DNA of 15,608 nucleotides from JANNRW01 sp031401815 (lineage in GTDB: Bacteria > Desulfobacterota > Desulfuromonadia > Geobacterales > DSM-12255). The notes beneath the pieces are model-generated. The model was not told where the DNA came from. It worked only from the letters and a program-made list of their open reading frames with translations, and searched no databases. Where the stretch lies: positions 1-15,608 of the forward strand of contig JANNRW010000459.1 in assembly GCA_031401815.1 (NCBI GenBank). Reading direction: 5' to 3'. Of this stretch, positions 7,455-14,074 are shown piece after piece. Position 1 is the stretch's first letter, and every line of letters begins with the position of its first letter. The position numbers and the translations under genes were made by a program.

Positions 7455-8872
7455 ACCGTTTCAGATACTACCTTAATACCATGCTGCTCATGATTCTGTT
7501 CCCATGCGCCTGCACTGCCCAGGTAAAGGAGCCTGCGGTTGCCGGGAGCTTTTATCCGTCAGACAGAAAGAGACTCGAAGCTGATCTGGAGCGTTATCTC
7601 GCCCAGCCTGCGGAGGTTGACGAAGAGGGGCGGCTCCTGGCAATTGTTGCTCCGCATGCCGGTTATGTCTACTCAGGCGGGGTTGCCGGTCATGCCTATG
7701 CCAGGCTTAAAGGGAGGAACATACGCAAGGTAATTCTGCTTGGGCCTACCCACTATTCAGCAATAAGCGGCGCAGCCATCTATCCTGGAGAAGGGATGAG
7801 AACCCCGCTTGGAACGGTCAGGGTGGATGAAGCCCTGGCGCGTGCTCTTGCGAGCGACCGGGACGGGGTAAAGCTGCTTGCCGAGCCGTTTGAAAGAGAG
7901 CATTCACTTGAGGTGCAGATCCCTTTCTTGCAGAAAACAGTGAAGGATTTAACTATTGTGCCGATTCTAATCGGAAGGATGACCCCGGATTCATACCGGC
8001 ATCTGGGGGATAAGATTGCTTCATATCTGAAAAAGGATGAAACAGCAATCCTGGTTATCAGCACCGATCTTTCGCATTTTCATGACGCAAGGAGCGCTTC
8101 AGTAAAGGACAGGAAGATTCTTGACGCAGTGGAGAGGCTTGCTGCCGGAGAGCTTGAGCGGCTGGTGAACAGCGGCGAAGGAGAGGCGTGCGGTGCGGCT
8201 GCGGTGCTCTATGGTATGGCGGCAGCCAGAGGGGCTGGGGCGACAGAGGGGCGACTTTACAGTTATGCTGATTCGGGAGATGCATCCGGAGACAAAAAGA
8301 GGGTTGTCGGTTACGGGGCACTCGGTTTTTACAAAAAGCAGCTCTCGCACTCTGCCCGAGCAGAGATCTTGTCACTGGCCAGGGCGACTGTCGAGCGTCA
8401 GGTAAACGGAAAGCCTACCCCCGAGTGGCAAGGGAGCGACCTTCGCCTGAAGGCTGATGGCGCTGTCTTTGTAACGCTTAAAGAGAAGAACGGCCGGCTG
8501 CGCGGCTGCATTGGCAGCATTCAGGCATATATGCCGCTTCACCGGTCGGTTATCCAGAACGCTGTTGCTGCCGCAACAAGGGATCACCGTTTCAGACCGG
8601 TCACTCCGGCTGAGTTGCCTGACCTGGATCTTGAGGTGACAGTCCTGTCACCAATGGAGCCGGTGGCAGGGAAGAGTGAAATAGTAGTGGGAACGCACGG
8701 CGTTTATCTTGAGGCGAGCGGGAAGAGCAGTGTTTTCCTCCCCCAGGTTCCTGTAGAGCAGGGGTGGAATCTGGATACGTATCTTGCGGAGTTGTCACTG
8801 AAAGCCGGTCTTTCTGCTGAAGGGTGGAAGAGTGGGAAACTGTACCGCTTTACTGCGGAGATAGTTCATTGA
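7451..8872 (+). CDS. Memo-AMMECR1 fusion protein (AmmeMemoRadiSam system B and A)
   Basis: A 473-residue protein joining two families that are separate genes in many organisms. Residues about 29-300 are Memo: A-V-A-G-S-F-Y-P-S near 30, H-A-G-Y-V-Y-S-G-G with His69, G-P-T-H-Y-S with His101, E-H-S-L-E-V-Q-I-P-F near 155, D-L-S-H-F-H-D, and E-A-C-G-A-A-A-V with Cys247. These two His and the Cys correspond to the metal-binding residues of human MEMO1 (His49, His81, Cys244). Residues about 305-473 are AMMECR1, with its signature L-R-G-C-I-G at 350-355 (Cys353). The N-terminus (M-N-R-F-R-Y-Y then a hydrophobic run ending C-A-C-T-A-Q) looks like a signal peptide, possibly with a poor lipobox, so the protein may be exported. 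The frame is open 60 bases further upstream, but AGGAGGG at 7436-7442 and the 4-base ATGA overlap support ATG 7451. Confidence 0.88.
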   Translation: MNRFRYYLNTMLLMILFPCACTAQVKEPAVAGSFYPSDRKRLEADLERYLAQPAEVDEEGRLLAIVAPHAGYVYSGGVAGHAYARLKGRNIRKVILLGPTHYSAISGAAIYPGEGMRTPLGTVRVDEALARALASDRDGVKLLAEPFEREHSLEVQIPFLQKTVKDLTIVPILIGRMTPDSYRHLGDKIASYLKKDETAILVISTDLSHFHDARSASVKDRKILDAVERLAAGELERLVNSGEGEACGAAAVLYGMAAARGAGATEGRLYSYADSGDASGDKKRVVGYGALGFYKKQLSHSARAEILSLARATVERQVNGKPTPEWQGSDLRLKADGAVFVTLKEKNGRLRGCIGSIQAYMPLHRSVIQNAVAAATRDHRFRPVTPAELPDLDLEVTVLSPMEPVAGKSEIVVGTHGVYLEASGKSSVFLPQVPVEQGWNLDTYLAELSLKAGLSAEGWKSGKLYRFTAEIVH

Positions 8873-8897
8873 CACTTCAATACCTTTATGCTAGTTT
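8869..8897 (+). promoter_or_regulatory. candidate promoter of the response-regulator gene
   Basis: A perfect TTGACA at 8869-8874, overlapping the stop codon of the Memo-AMMECR1 gene, is followed after 17 bases by TAGTTT at 8892-8897, with an extended-minus-10 TG just before it. It lies about 57 bases before the response-regulator start. The minus-10 box is weak. Confidence 0.45.
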
Positions 8898-8953
8898 TTT
8901 CGCGTTTGTAACGGAATTATGGCACTGAACGAATACAGCCAATGGAGGCAACA

Positions 8954-10249
8954 ATGGGCAGCAAGGTGCTCCTCGCCGATGACAGCGTTACGATTCAGAA
9001 GGTAGTAGGAATTATTTTCGCCAATGAAGATTACGAACTCGCGATTGTCGGGAACGGTGACGCTGCACTTCAGAAAGCGCGTGAGATCAAGCCGGATGTA
9101 ATTCTGGTTGATGCCCTGATGCCGGGGAAAAGCGGATATGAGGTCTGCCAGGAGATCCGCCGCGATCCATCCCTGCGACACACGGCACTTTTGCTGATGA
9201 CAGGCGCTTTCGACACTGTTGACGAGGATAAAAGGGGGCAGAGCGGAGCAGATGACTTTATTACAAAGCCTTTCGAGTCCCAGTCGCTTCTGGATGTTAC
9301 TGCAAGGCTGATCAAGCTGGGTAGCGAGCGTCTCCGGGATGGTGTTCCGGCTGAACCGTTAGCGGCAGCTCCAATGGCCGCAACGCAAACTGTTGCTACA
9401 GCTCCTGCTGCTCAGGTAGTTCTTCCGCAAGCTCCACCGGTTGACGATATATGGGGAGGGGAGTTTGCAGCCAGCTTTGATCAGGAGGCTACTGCTGCTC
9501 CTCCCGAGCCTTTTGAAAGGATCTCCCCACCTGCTGCTGTAGCTCCTGCTCCGGTTGCTGCCAAGGCAGATGACGATCTCTGGGGGGTTTTCGATATGGA
9601 GGCAGTCGATCTTGCCGACAATGCACCACCAGTTGCCATGCAGAGTAAACCAGTCGAGACAATGGCTGCCAATGACGATTTCTTTGATTTCAGCAGTGAC
9701 AGTGCATCTGTAGCCGCGCCCGAGCCTGAGGCGGAAGAGTTTCTTCTTGACCAGCTAGCAGATGCCGAGCCGGTTGTTGAAGAGGTGCAGGGGGCAGCTT
9801 CCAGGGTTGATGCTTTCGGCGAGTTTGACCTTGAGCCGACCATATCTGAACCACCCCCTTCTTTTGTCACTGAACACTCCTCAATCCCCTCTGAGGAGGA
9901 TTTTTCCACAATCAGCTTTGATGAGCCGGAATTGCCACCTGTAGTCGCTGCAACACCGCCACCTGCTCCTTTAGTGCCGTTGGTTGCGACACCAGTTGCC
10001 CCGCCGGTTATACAGGCTGAGCCGGAAATACCGGCAGCCCCGGTAGCACCACCTGTAGCACCCTTGCCGACCCCTCCTGTCACACCATCTGTCGCTGCTG
10101 CTGTTTCTCTTGACGAGGAGCAGCTTAAAGCCCTTCTCTCCAAGGTCTCCCGCGATGTGATAGAAAGGATTGTCTGGGAAATTGTTCCTGACCTGGCAGA
10201 ATCGATTATCAGGGAAGAGATCCGGAAGATTAAGGAAGGGGTTGCATGA
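8954..10249 (+). CDS. response regulator with Pro/Ala-rich linker and conserved C-terminal helix
   Basis: Residues 1-125 form a receiver domain: acidic pair Asp9-Asp10, phosphate acceptor Asp53 in V-I-L-V-D-A-L-M-P-G, L-L-M-T-G, and F-I-T-K-P-F with the conserved Lys. No DNA-binding or enzymatic output domain follows. Instead there is about 260 residues of Pro/Ala-rich, acidic linker carrying repeated acidic-aromatic motifs (V-D-D-I-W-G-G-E-F, D-D-D-L-W-G-V-F-D, N-D-D-F-F-D-F, V-D-A-F-G-E-F-D). The C-terminal 45 residues form an amphipathic helix segment including IVWEIVPDLAESIIREEI. From memory, similar C-terminal segments occur in other deltaproteobacterial receiver proteins; its partner is unknown. 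The regulator probably works by protein contact. An ATG at 8942 is also in frame, but TGGAGG (8943-8948) lies five bases before ATG 8954, which I chose. Length is 431 residues. Confidence 0.85.
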   Translation: MGSKVLLADDSVTIQKVVGIIFANEDYELAIVGNGDAALQKAREIKPDVILVDALMPGKSGYEVCQEIRRDPSLRHTALLLMTGAFDTVDEDKRGQSGADDFITKPFESQSLLDVTARLIKLGSERLRDGVPAEPLAAAPMAATQTVATAPAAQVVLPQAPPVDDIWGGEFAASFDQEATAAPPEPFERISPPAAVAPAPVAAKADDDLWGVFDMEAVDLADNAPPVAMQSKPVETMAANDDFFDFSSDSASVAAPEPEAEEFLLDQLADAEPVVEEVQGAASRVDAFGEFDLEPTISEPPPSFVTEHSSIPSEEDFSTISFDEPELPPVVAATPPPAPLVPLVATPVAPPVIQAEPEIPAAPVAPPVAPLPTPPVTPSVAAAVSLDEEQLKALLSKVSRDVIERIVWEIVPDLAESIIREEIRKIKEGVA

Positions 10250-10284
10250 ACCATCGACAGAGATGCAGACTCTTGCATCTCTAA
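10246..10284 (+). other. possible 12-codon leader ORF before valS
   Basis: An ATG overlapping the TGA of the response regulator (ATGA at 10246-10249) opens MNHRQRCRLLHL and stops with TAA at 10282-10284. An AAGGAAGGGG ribosome site lies at 10232-10241. It overlaps a hairpin and precedes the terminator before valS, as a leader peptide would, but it has no valine codons, so valine-specific attenuation is not supported. It may be chance. Confidence 0.2.
10260..10281 (+). other. 8-bp hairpin in the valS leader
   Basis: GAGATGCA pairs with TGCATCTC over a six-base loop GACTCT. No T-run follows, so it is not itself a terminator. The right-hand CATCT could instead pair with AGATG at 10292-10296, a mutually exclusive fold upstream of the terminator at 10302. 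Confidence 0.5.
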
Positions 10285-10301
10285 CCGCTATAGATGAATG
10301 A

Positions 10302-10335
10302 AAAATGGGGATGACAAGTCCCCATTTTATTTTAT
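10302..10335 (+). terminator. rho-independent terminator between the response regulator and valS
   Basis: AAAATGGGGA at 10302-10311 pairs perfectly with TCCCCATTTT at 10319-10328 over the loop TGACAAG, followed by ATTTTAT. It ends about 17 bases before the valS start codon, so valS transcripts starting upstream must read through it. Confidence 0.8.
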
Positions 10336-10351
10336 AAGGAGCAGGAGAAAC

Positions 10352-12703
10352 ATGTCCGGACGAGAGCTTGCCAAGGGGTACGAACCCCATGAAGTAGAAA
10401 AGAGATGGTATGCTGAATGGGAAGAAAAAGGGTACTTCCGCGCAGCGGCCAGCTCTGAGAAAAAACCTTACAGCATTGTCATCCCCCCCCCAAATGTCAC
10501 AGGCGCACTTCATATGGGTCATGCCCTGAACAACACCCTTCAGGACATACTCTGCCGCTGGAAGCGGATGCAGGGGTATAATGTCCTCTGGATGCCGGGC
10601 ACAGACCATGCCGGTATCGCTACGCAAAATGTTGTCGAACGTCAGCTCTTTGCCGAGAAAAAGGATCGGCACGAACTGGGGCGGGAAGCTTTTATCGAGC
10701 GGGTCTGGCAGTGGAAGGCCGAGTCGGGCGGGCAGATCATAGGGCAGTTGAAGCGGCTCGGTGCCTCCTGTGACTGGGAGCGGGAGCGCTTCACAATGGA
10801 TGAAGGGCTCTCAAAGGCGGTGCGGACGGTTTTTGTCAAGCTGTACGAAGATGGCCTGATCTACCGTGACAACCGGCTGATCAACTGGTGCCCACGTTGT
10901 CATACCGCCCTCTCTGATATCGAGGTTGAGCACGAGGAGAAAAAGGGGCATCTCTGGCATATCCGCTACCCGGTAGTTGGTGAACCGGGGAGATTTGTCG
11001 TGGTTGCCACAACCCGTCCCGAGACAATGCTCGGAGACAGTGCTGTGGCGGTTCACCCTGAAGACGAACGCTATGGCGACCTGATTGGTAAAAAAGTGCT
11101 GCTGCCGCTTGTAAACCGCGAAATTATAGTGGTAGCTGATGATTATGTTGATCGTGAATTCGGCACCGGTGTTGTGAAGATCACACCGGCTCACGATTTC
11201 AACGATTTTGAAGTGGGGGTAAGGCATGATCTCGACAGAATCAATGTTTTTGACGAGTCCGGGGTCGTCAATGCAGCTGGCCGTCAATACGAGGGTCTGG
11301 ATCGCTTTGCTGCCAGGGTCAGGATTGTAGCCGACCTTGAGTCTATCGGCCTCCTGGAAAAGGTTGATGAACATGGCATGTCAACAGGCGGCTGTTATCG
11401 TTGCAAGACTGTAGTTGAGCCGTATCTGTCGCTTCAGTGGTATGTGAAGGTTGCTCCTCTGGCAGAAAAGGCAATGGAGGCGGTAAAGGATGGCCGTACC
11501 CGCATCGTCCCCAAGCAGTGGGAGAATACCTATTTTGACTGGATGGAAAACATACGCGACTGGTGTATCTCCCGCCAGATCTGGTGGGGGCACAGGATTC
11601 CTGCCTGGTTCTGCGATCATTGCGGGGAGATTACTGTTTCCATGGAAGATCCGGCTGACTGCGCACAATGCGGCAGCGACGAAATCCGCCAGGAGACAGA
11701 CGTGCTCGATACATGGTTCTCATCTGCCCTCTGGCCTTTTTCAACAATGGGGTGGCCGGATCAGACTGAAGAGCTAAGGAGTTTCTACCCAACCTCATGT
11801 CTGGTAACAGGTTTTGATATCCTCTTCTTCTGGGTTGCCCGGATGATGATGATGGGGATGCACTTCATGGGAGATGTCCCGTTTCGGGACGTTTACATAC
11901 ATGCACTGGTGCGTGACGCAGCTGGGCAGAAGATGTCCAAGTCCAAGGGGAATGTCATCGATCCCCTGACTGTCATAGACCAGTACGGCACTGATGCCTT
12001 CCGCTTCACCCTGGCAGCCTTTGCTGCCCAGGGGAGGGATATCAAGCTTGCCGAAGAGCGGATAGCTGGTTATCGCAATTTCTGCAACAAGGTCTGGAAT
12101 GCTGCCCGTTTCACCCTGATGAATCTTGAAGGATTTGATCCGGAGAGTATGGAATTTGATGAGCTGCAACTGACTGAAGGGGACAGGTGGATACTGCACA
12201 GGCTTAATGAAACCATTAAAACGGTTGATGAGACATTGACTGACTACCGTTACAATGAAAGCGCCATGGCGCTCTACCAGTTTACCTGGAGTGAATTCTG
12301 TGACTGGTATCTGGAACTTGCCAAGCAGGATCTTTACGGGGGCGATGCGGAGCGCAAAAAAACCGTGCAGTATGTTCTCTGGCACTCTCTTGAGACCCTG
12401 CTTCGGCTCCTGCATCTGTTCATGCCGTTCATTACCGAGGAGATCTGGCAGGTGCTGCCGAAGGCAGGTTCGGGGTTCGGGGTTCGGGGTCGGAAAGCGA
12501 AACATCACCTGTATCCATCATGCTGGCGGAGTATCCCGAATTCTGCGAATCCAGATCCTTTCCTGAAGCTGCTGCAAATATGGAGCGGGTCATGGAGGTT
12601 ATCTCCGGTATCCGCAATATTCGAGGAGAGATGGAGGTGCCACCGTCGAAGCAGATTGCTGTCATCCTTTCATGCGGCAGTGATGAGAGCCTGCATCTCA
12701 TGA
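10352..12703 (+). CDS. valS: valyl-tRNA synthetase, 5' part (catalytic, editing and anticodon domains)
   Basis: ValS charges tRNA-Val with valine and hydrolyses mischarged Thr-tRNA. This frame holds the class I motif H-M-G-H near residues 54-57 in P-P-N-V-T-G-A-L-H-M-G-H, the editing-domain signature T-T-R-P-E-T-M-L-G-D near 225, W-C-I-S-R-Q-I-W-W-G-H near 405, K-M-S-K-S at 527-531, and the helical anticodon-binding region to I-T-E-E-I-W-Q-V-L-P-K. Homology stops at about 12466. From there the frame is out of register: it enters the GGTTCGG repeat (12467-12494) and continues as unrelated sequence to 12703. The true 3' part is in another frame to 13050. An in-frame ATG at 10298 lies in the terminator stem, so ATG 10352, with AAGGAG at 10336 and AGGAG at 10343, is the start. 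Losing two heptamers or gaining one gives one frame of 894 or 901 residues, normal for the family. valS is essential, so an uncorrected break would need another functional copy or frameshifting. Confidence 0.92.
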   Translation: MSGRELAKGYEPHEVEKRWYAEWEEKGYFRAAASSEKKPYSIVIPPPNVTGALHMGHALNNTLQDILCRWKRMQGYNVLWMPGTDHAGIATQNVVERQLFAEKKDRHELGREAFIERVWQWKAESGGQIIGQLKRLGASCDWERERFTMDEGLSKAVRTVFVKLYEDGLIYRDNRLINWCPRCHTALSDIEVEHEEKKGHLWHIRYPVVGEPGRFVVVATTRPETMLGDSAVAVHPEDERYGDLIGKKVLLPLVNREIIVVADDYVDREFGTGVVKITPAHDFNDFEVGVRHDLDRINVFDESGVVNAAGRQYEGLDRFAARVRIVADLESIGLLEKVDEHGMSTGGCYRCKTVVEPYLSLQWYVKVAPLAEKAMEAVKDGRTRIVPKQWENTYFDWMENIRDWCISRQIWWGHRIPAWFCDHCGEITVSMEDPADCAQCGSDEIRQETDVLDTWFSSALWPFSTMGWPDQTEELRSFYPTSCLVTGFDILFFWVARMMMMGMHFMGDVPFRDVYIHALVRDAAGQKMSKSKGNVIDPLTVIDQYGTDAFRFTLAAFAAQGRDIKLAEERIAGYRNFCNKVWNAARFTLMNLEGFDPESMEFDELQLTEGDRWILHRLNETIKTVDETLTDYRYNESAMALYQFTWSEFCDWYLELAKQDLYGGDAERKKTVQYVLWHSLETLLRLLHLFMPFITEEIWQVLPKAGSGFGVRGRKAKHHLYPSCWRSIPNSANPDPFLKLLQIWSGSWRLSPVSAIFEERWRCHRRSRLLSSFHAAVMRACIS
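12467..12494 (+). repeat. GGTTCGG heptamer tract at the valS frameshift
   Basis: Three perfect GGTTCGG units at 12467-12487 are followed by GGTCGGA at 12488-12494. The unit length of seven shifts frame with each copy. One or four perfect copies would keep valS open; the three seen here do not. The tract falls in the variable linker between the W-Q-V-L-P-K helix and S-I-M-L-A-E-Y-P. Confidence 0.95.
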
Positions 12704-13050
12704 AGAAGAACGAAGGTGCGATTATCACACTTTGCCGTATCTCTGATCTGGCGATAGGGAGGGGGATAGAGAAGCCGGAGGATGCTTCCATTCAGGTGGC
12801 GGGTGATCTGCAGATCTTTGTGCCGCTCAAGGGGTTGGTGGACGTTGTTGCCGAGGCGCAGCGGCTCCTCAAGGAGATAGGAAAGCTGGAGAAAGAGATA
12901 GAGATGTTTTCGAAGAAACTTGAAAATCCCGCTTTTGTTGACCGCGCCCCGGCTGATGTAGTGGAAAAAGAGCGGGAGAAACTGTCAGAAGTTACGGCAA
13001 AAAAAGATCTGCTTGAAGAGAGTCTGGAGAAGATCAGGATGATTAAGTAA
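12520..13050 (+). CDS. valS: valyl-tRNA synthetase, 3' part (C-terminal domain and coiled coil)
   Basis: This 176-residue reading frame is the missing end of ValS. It begins with S-I-M-L-A-E-Y-P-E-F just before and after ATG 12520, continues with V-M-E-V-I-S-G-I-R-N-I-R-G-E-M-E-V-P-P and ends in the coiled-coil arm (L-L-K-E-I-G-K-L-E-K-E-I through L-E-K-I-R-M-I-K) that contacts the tRNA. The homologous frame is open back through the repeat, so it is best read as the continuation of 10352-12466. I see no ribosome site before ATG 12520, so separate translation as a free subunit is unlikely, though coupled re-initiation cannot be excluded because the two frames overlap by 184 bases. Confidence 0.85.
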   Translation: MLAEYPEFCESRSFPEAAANMERVMEVISGIRNIRGEMEVPPSKQIAVILSCGSDESLHLMKKNEGAIITLCRISDLAIGRGIEKPEDASIQVAGDLQIFVPLKGLVDVVAEAQRLLKEIGKLEKEIEMFSKKLENPAFVDRAPADVVEKEREKLSEVTAKKDLLEESLEKIRMIK

Positions 13051-13052
13051 AA

Positions 13053-13182
13053 CAGTGAAGAGTGAAAATGCGGTTGAACTGTTGAGTCGTTGAGTGGGTG
13101 TGAAATTTATGAGTAAAGAGTGAAGAGTGAAGTGTGAAAGGTGAAAATAGTCTTTATTCACTTTTTACCGGTCACTTTTCAC
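13053..13182 (+). repeat. GAGTGAA-type degenerate heptamer element with inverted arms
   Basis: CAGTGAA and GAGTGAA start two bases after the valS stop. A longer run follows at 13111-13145: GAGTAAA, GAGTGAA, GAGTGAA, GTGTGAA, AGGTGAA. The complement arm at 13157-13182 reads TTCACTT, TTTACCG, GTCACTT, TTCAC. The arms fold around AATAGTCTTTA. The 13067-13110 stretch between the two left blocks contains looser GTTGAGT-like units. The element fills the gap between valS and the prepilin peptidase gene. Confidence 0.8.
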
Positions 13183-13199
13183 AATTAATGGGAGCAGCC

Positions 13200-13976
13200 T
13201 TGTCATTGCCACTACCATTCTACATATTCGCCTTCCTGTTAGGCGCTGTTGTCGGCTCGTTCCTGAACGTCTGCATCTGCCGCCTGCCGGAAGAGAAATC
13301 TGTTGTTTCCCCCCCTTCAGCCTGCCCGCTCTGTGGTGCCCAGATCCGCTGGTATGACAATATCCCGATTGTCAGTTTTCTCCTCCTTCGTGCCCGCTGC
13401 CGTTCATGCTCAGCGCCGATCTCCTGGCGTTATCCGCTGGTCGAGGCTTTGAACGGAACTCTCACCCTTTTGCTCTTTCTGAAATTCGGAATCAGCCTTT
13501 CTTTTCTGGCACTTTTCATCTTCTGTTCCGCTCTGGTAGTGATCACTTTCATAGATCTCGATCACCAGATCATCCCTGATGAGATCTCGCTTCCTGGCAT
13601 TGTGCTCGGCTTTCTTTTCTCCTTTTTTCTCCCTTGGAACGGCTGGTTAAATTCGATTATCGGCATACTGCTGGGTGGCGGGAGTCTGCTCCTGGTAGCC
13701 TGGGGGTATGAGAAGCTGACCGGCAAGGAGGGTATGGGGGGTGGAGATGTAAAGCTTCTGGCAATGATGGGGGCTTTTCTCGGCTGGCGTTCTGTGCTGT
13801 TTATTGTCTTTGCCGCATCGCTGGTCGGTTCTGTTATTGGCATAACACTCATGATGATTCAGAAAAAGGATAGCAAACTGGCGATCCCTTTCGGCCCTTT
13901 CCTTGCTTTTGGCGCGGTTCTGTATATATTTTACGGCAGACAGATAATTGGCTGGTATCTGTCGATAGGAAGGTAG
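13200..13976 (+). CDS. pilD: type IV prepilin peptidase / N-methyltransferase
   Basis: PilD cuts the leader of type IV pilins and type II secretion pseudopilins at the inner membrane and methylates the new N-terminus. The sequence shows G-S-F-L-N-V-C-I near residue 20, a four-Cys zinc site (C-P-L-C and C-R-S-C), and two catalytic aspartates of the aspartic protease type: Asp119 in F-I-D-L-D-H-Q-I-I-P-D-E-I and Asp183 in G-G-G-D-V-K-L-L. Several membrane helices follow and the length of about 258 residues is normal. The start is uncertain: ATG 13188 lacks a ribosome site, while TTG 13200 has GGGAG at 13190-13194 five bases before it, so I prefer TTG 13200 (TTG 13206 is also possible). The frame is open back to 13134, but that part is repeat DNA. 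Possible targets such as pilin genes are outside the window. Confidence 0.9.
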   Translation: MSLPLPFYIFAFLLGAVVGSFLNVCICRLPEEKSVVSPPSACPLCGAQIRWYDNIPIVSFLLLRARCRSCSAPISWRYPLVEALNGTLTLLLFLKFGISLSFLALFIFCSALVVITFIDLDHQIIPDEISLPGIVLGFLFSFFLPWNGWLNSIIGILLGGGSLLLVAWGYEKLTGKEGMGGGDVKLLAMMGAFLGWRSVLFIVFAASLVGSVIGITLMMIQKKDSKLAIPFGPFLAFGAVLYIFYGRQIIGWYLSIGR

Positions 13977-13985
13977 TTTTAAAGG

Positions 13986-14058
13986 CAGTAGTCAGGAGTC
14001 AGGGGTCAGGGGTCAGAATAAAGGCCTTTAAAACTGACTCCTGACTCCTGACTACTGA
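13986..14058 (+). repeat. heptamer-built palindrome, copy 2
   Basis: This element has the same design as 6233-6309: left-arm units AGTCAGG, AGTCAGG, GGTCAGG, GGTCAGA; loop AATAAAGGCCTTTAAAA at 14017-14033; right arm CTGACTC, CTGACTC, CTGACTA. The right arm has one unit fewer than the left, direct evidence that units are gained or lost. The core differs from copy 1 at only two positions. It starts nine bases after the prepilin peptidase stop and ends about 16 bases before the sensor kinase start. Confidence 0.9.
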
Positions 14059-14074
14059 ATACTGAGTTCAACCC

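Noticed and set aside
9481..10278. Minus-strand 265-residue Ser/Gly/Ala/Thr-rich ORF
   Set aside because: It is the antisense of the Pro/Ala-rich linker of the response regulator; composition explains the open frame and there is no recognisable domain.
10249..10352. T-box riboswitch controlling valS
   Set aside because: Only about 100 bases are available, there is no AGGGTGGNACCGCG-type T-box motif, and no stem I with a valine specifier can be drawn.
11795..12508. Minus-strand 237-residue ORF inside valS
   Set aside because: It is antisense to conserved ValS sequence and shows no domain of its own.
12520..13050. Independent free-standing ValS C-terminal subunit
   Set aside because: No ribosome site precedes ATG 12520 and the homologous frame continues upstream into the repeat, so a frameshifted single gene is the simpler reading.
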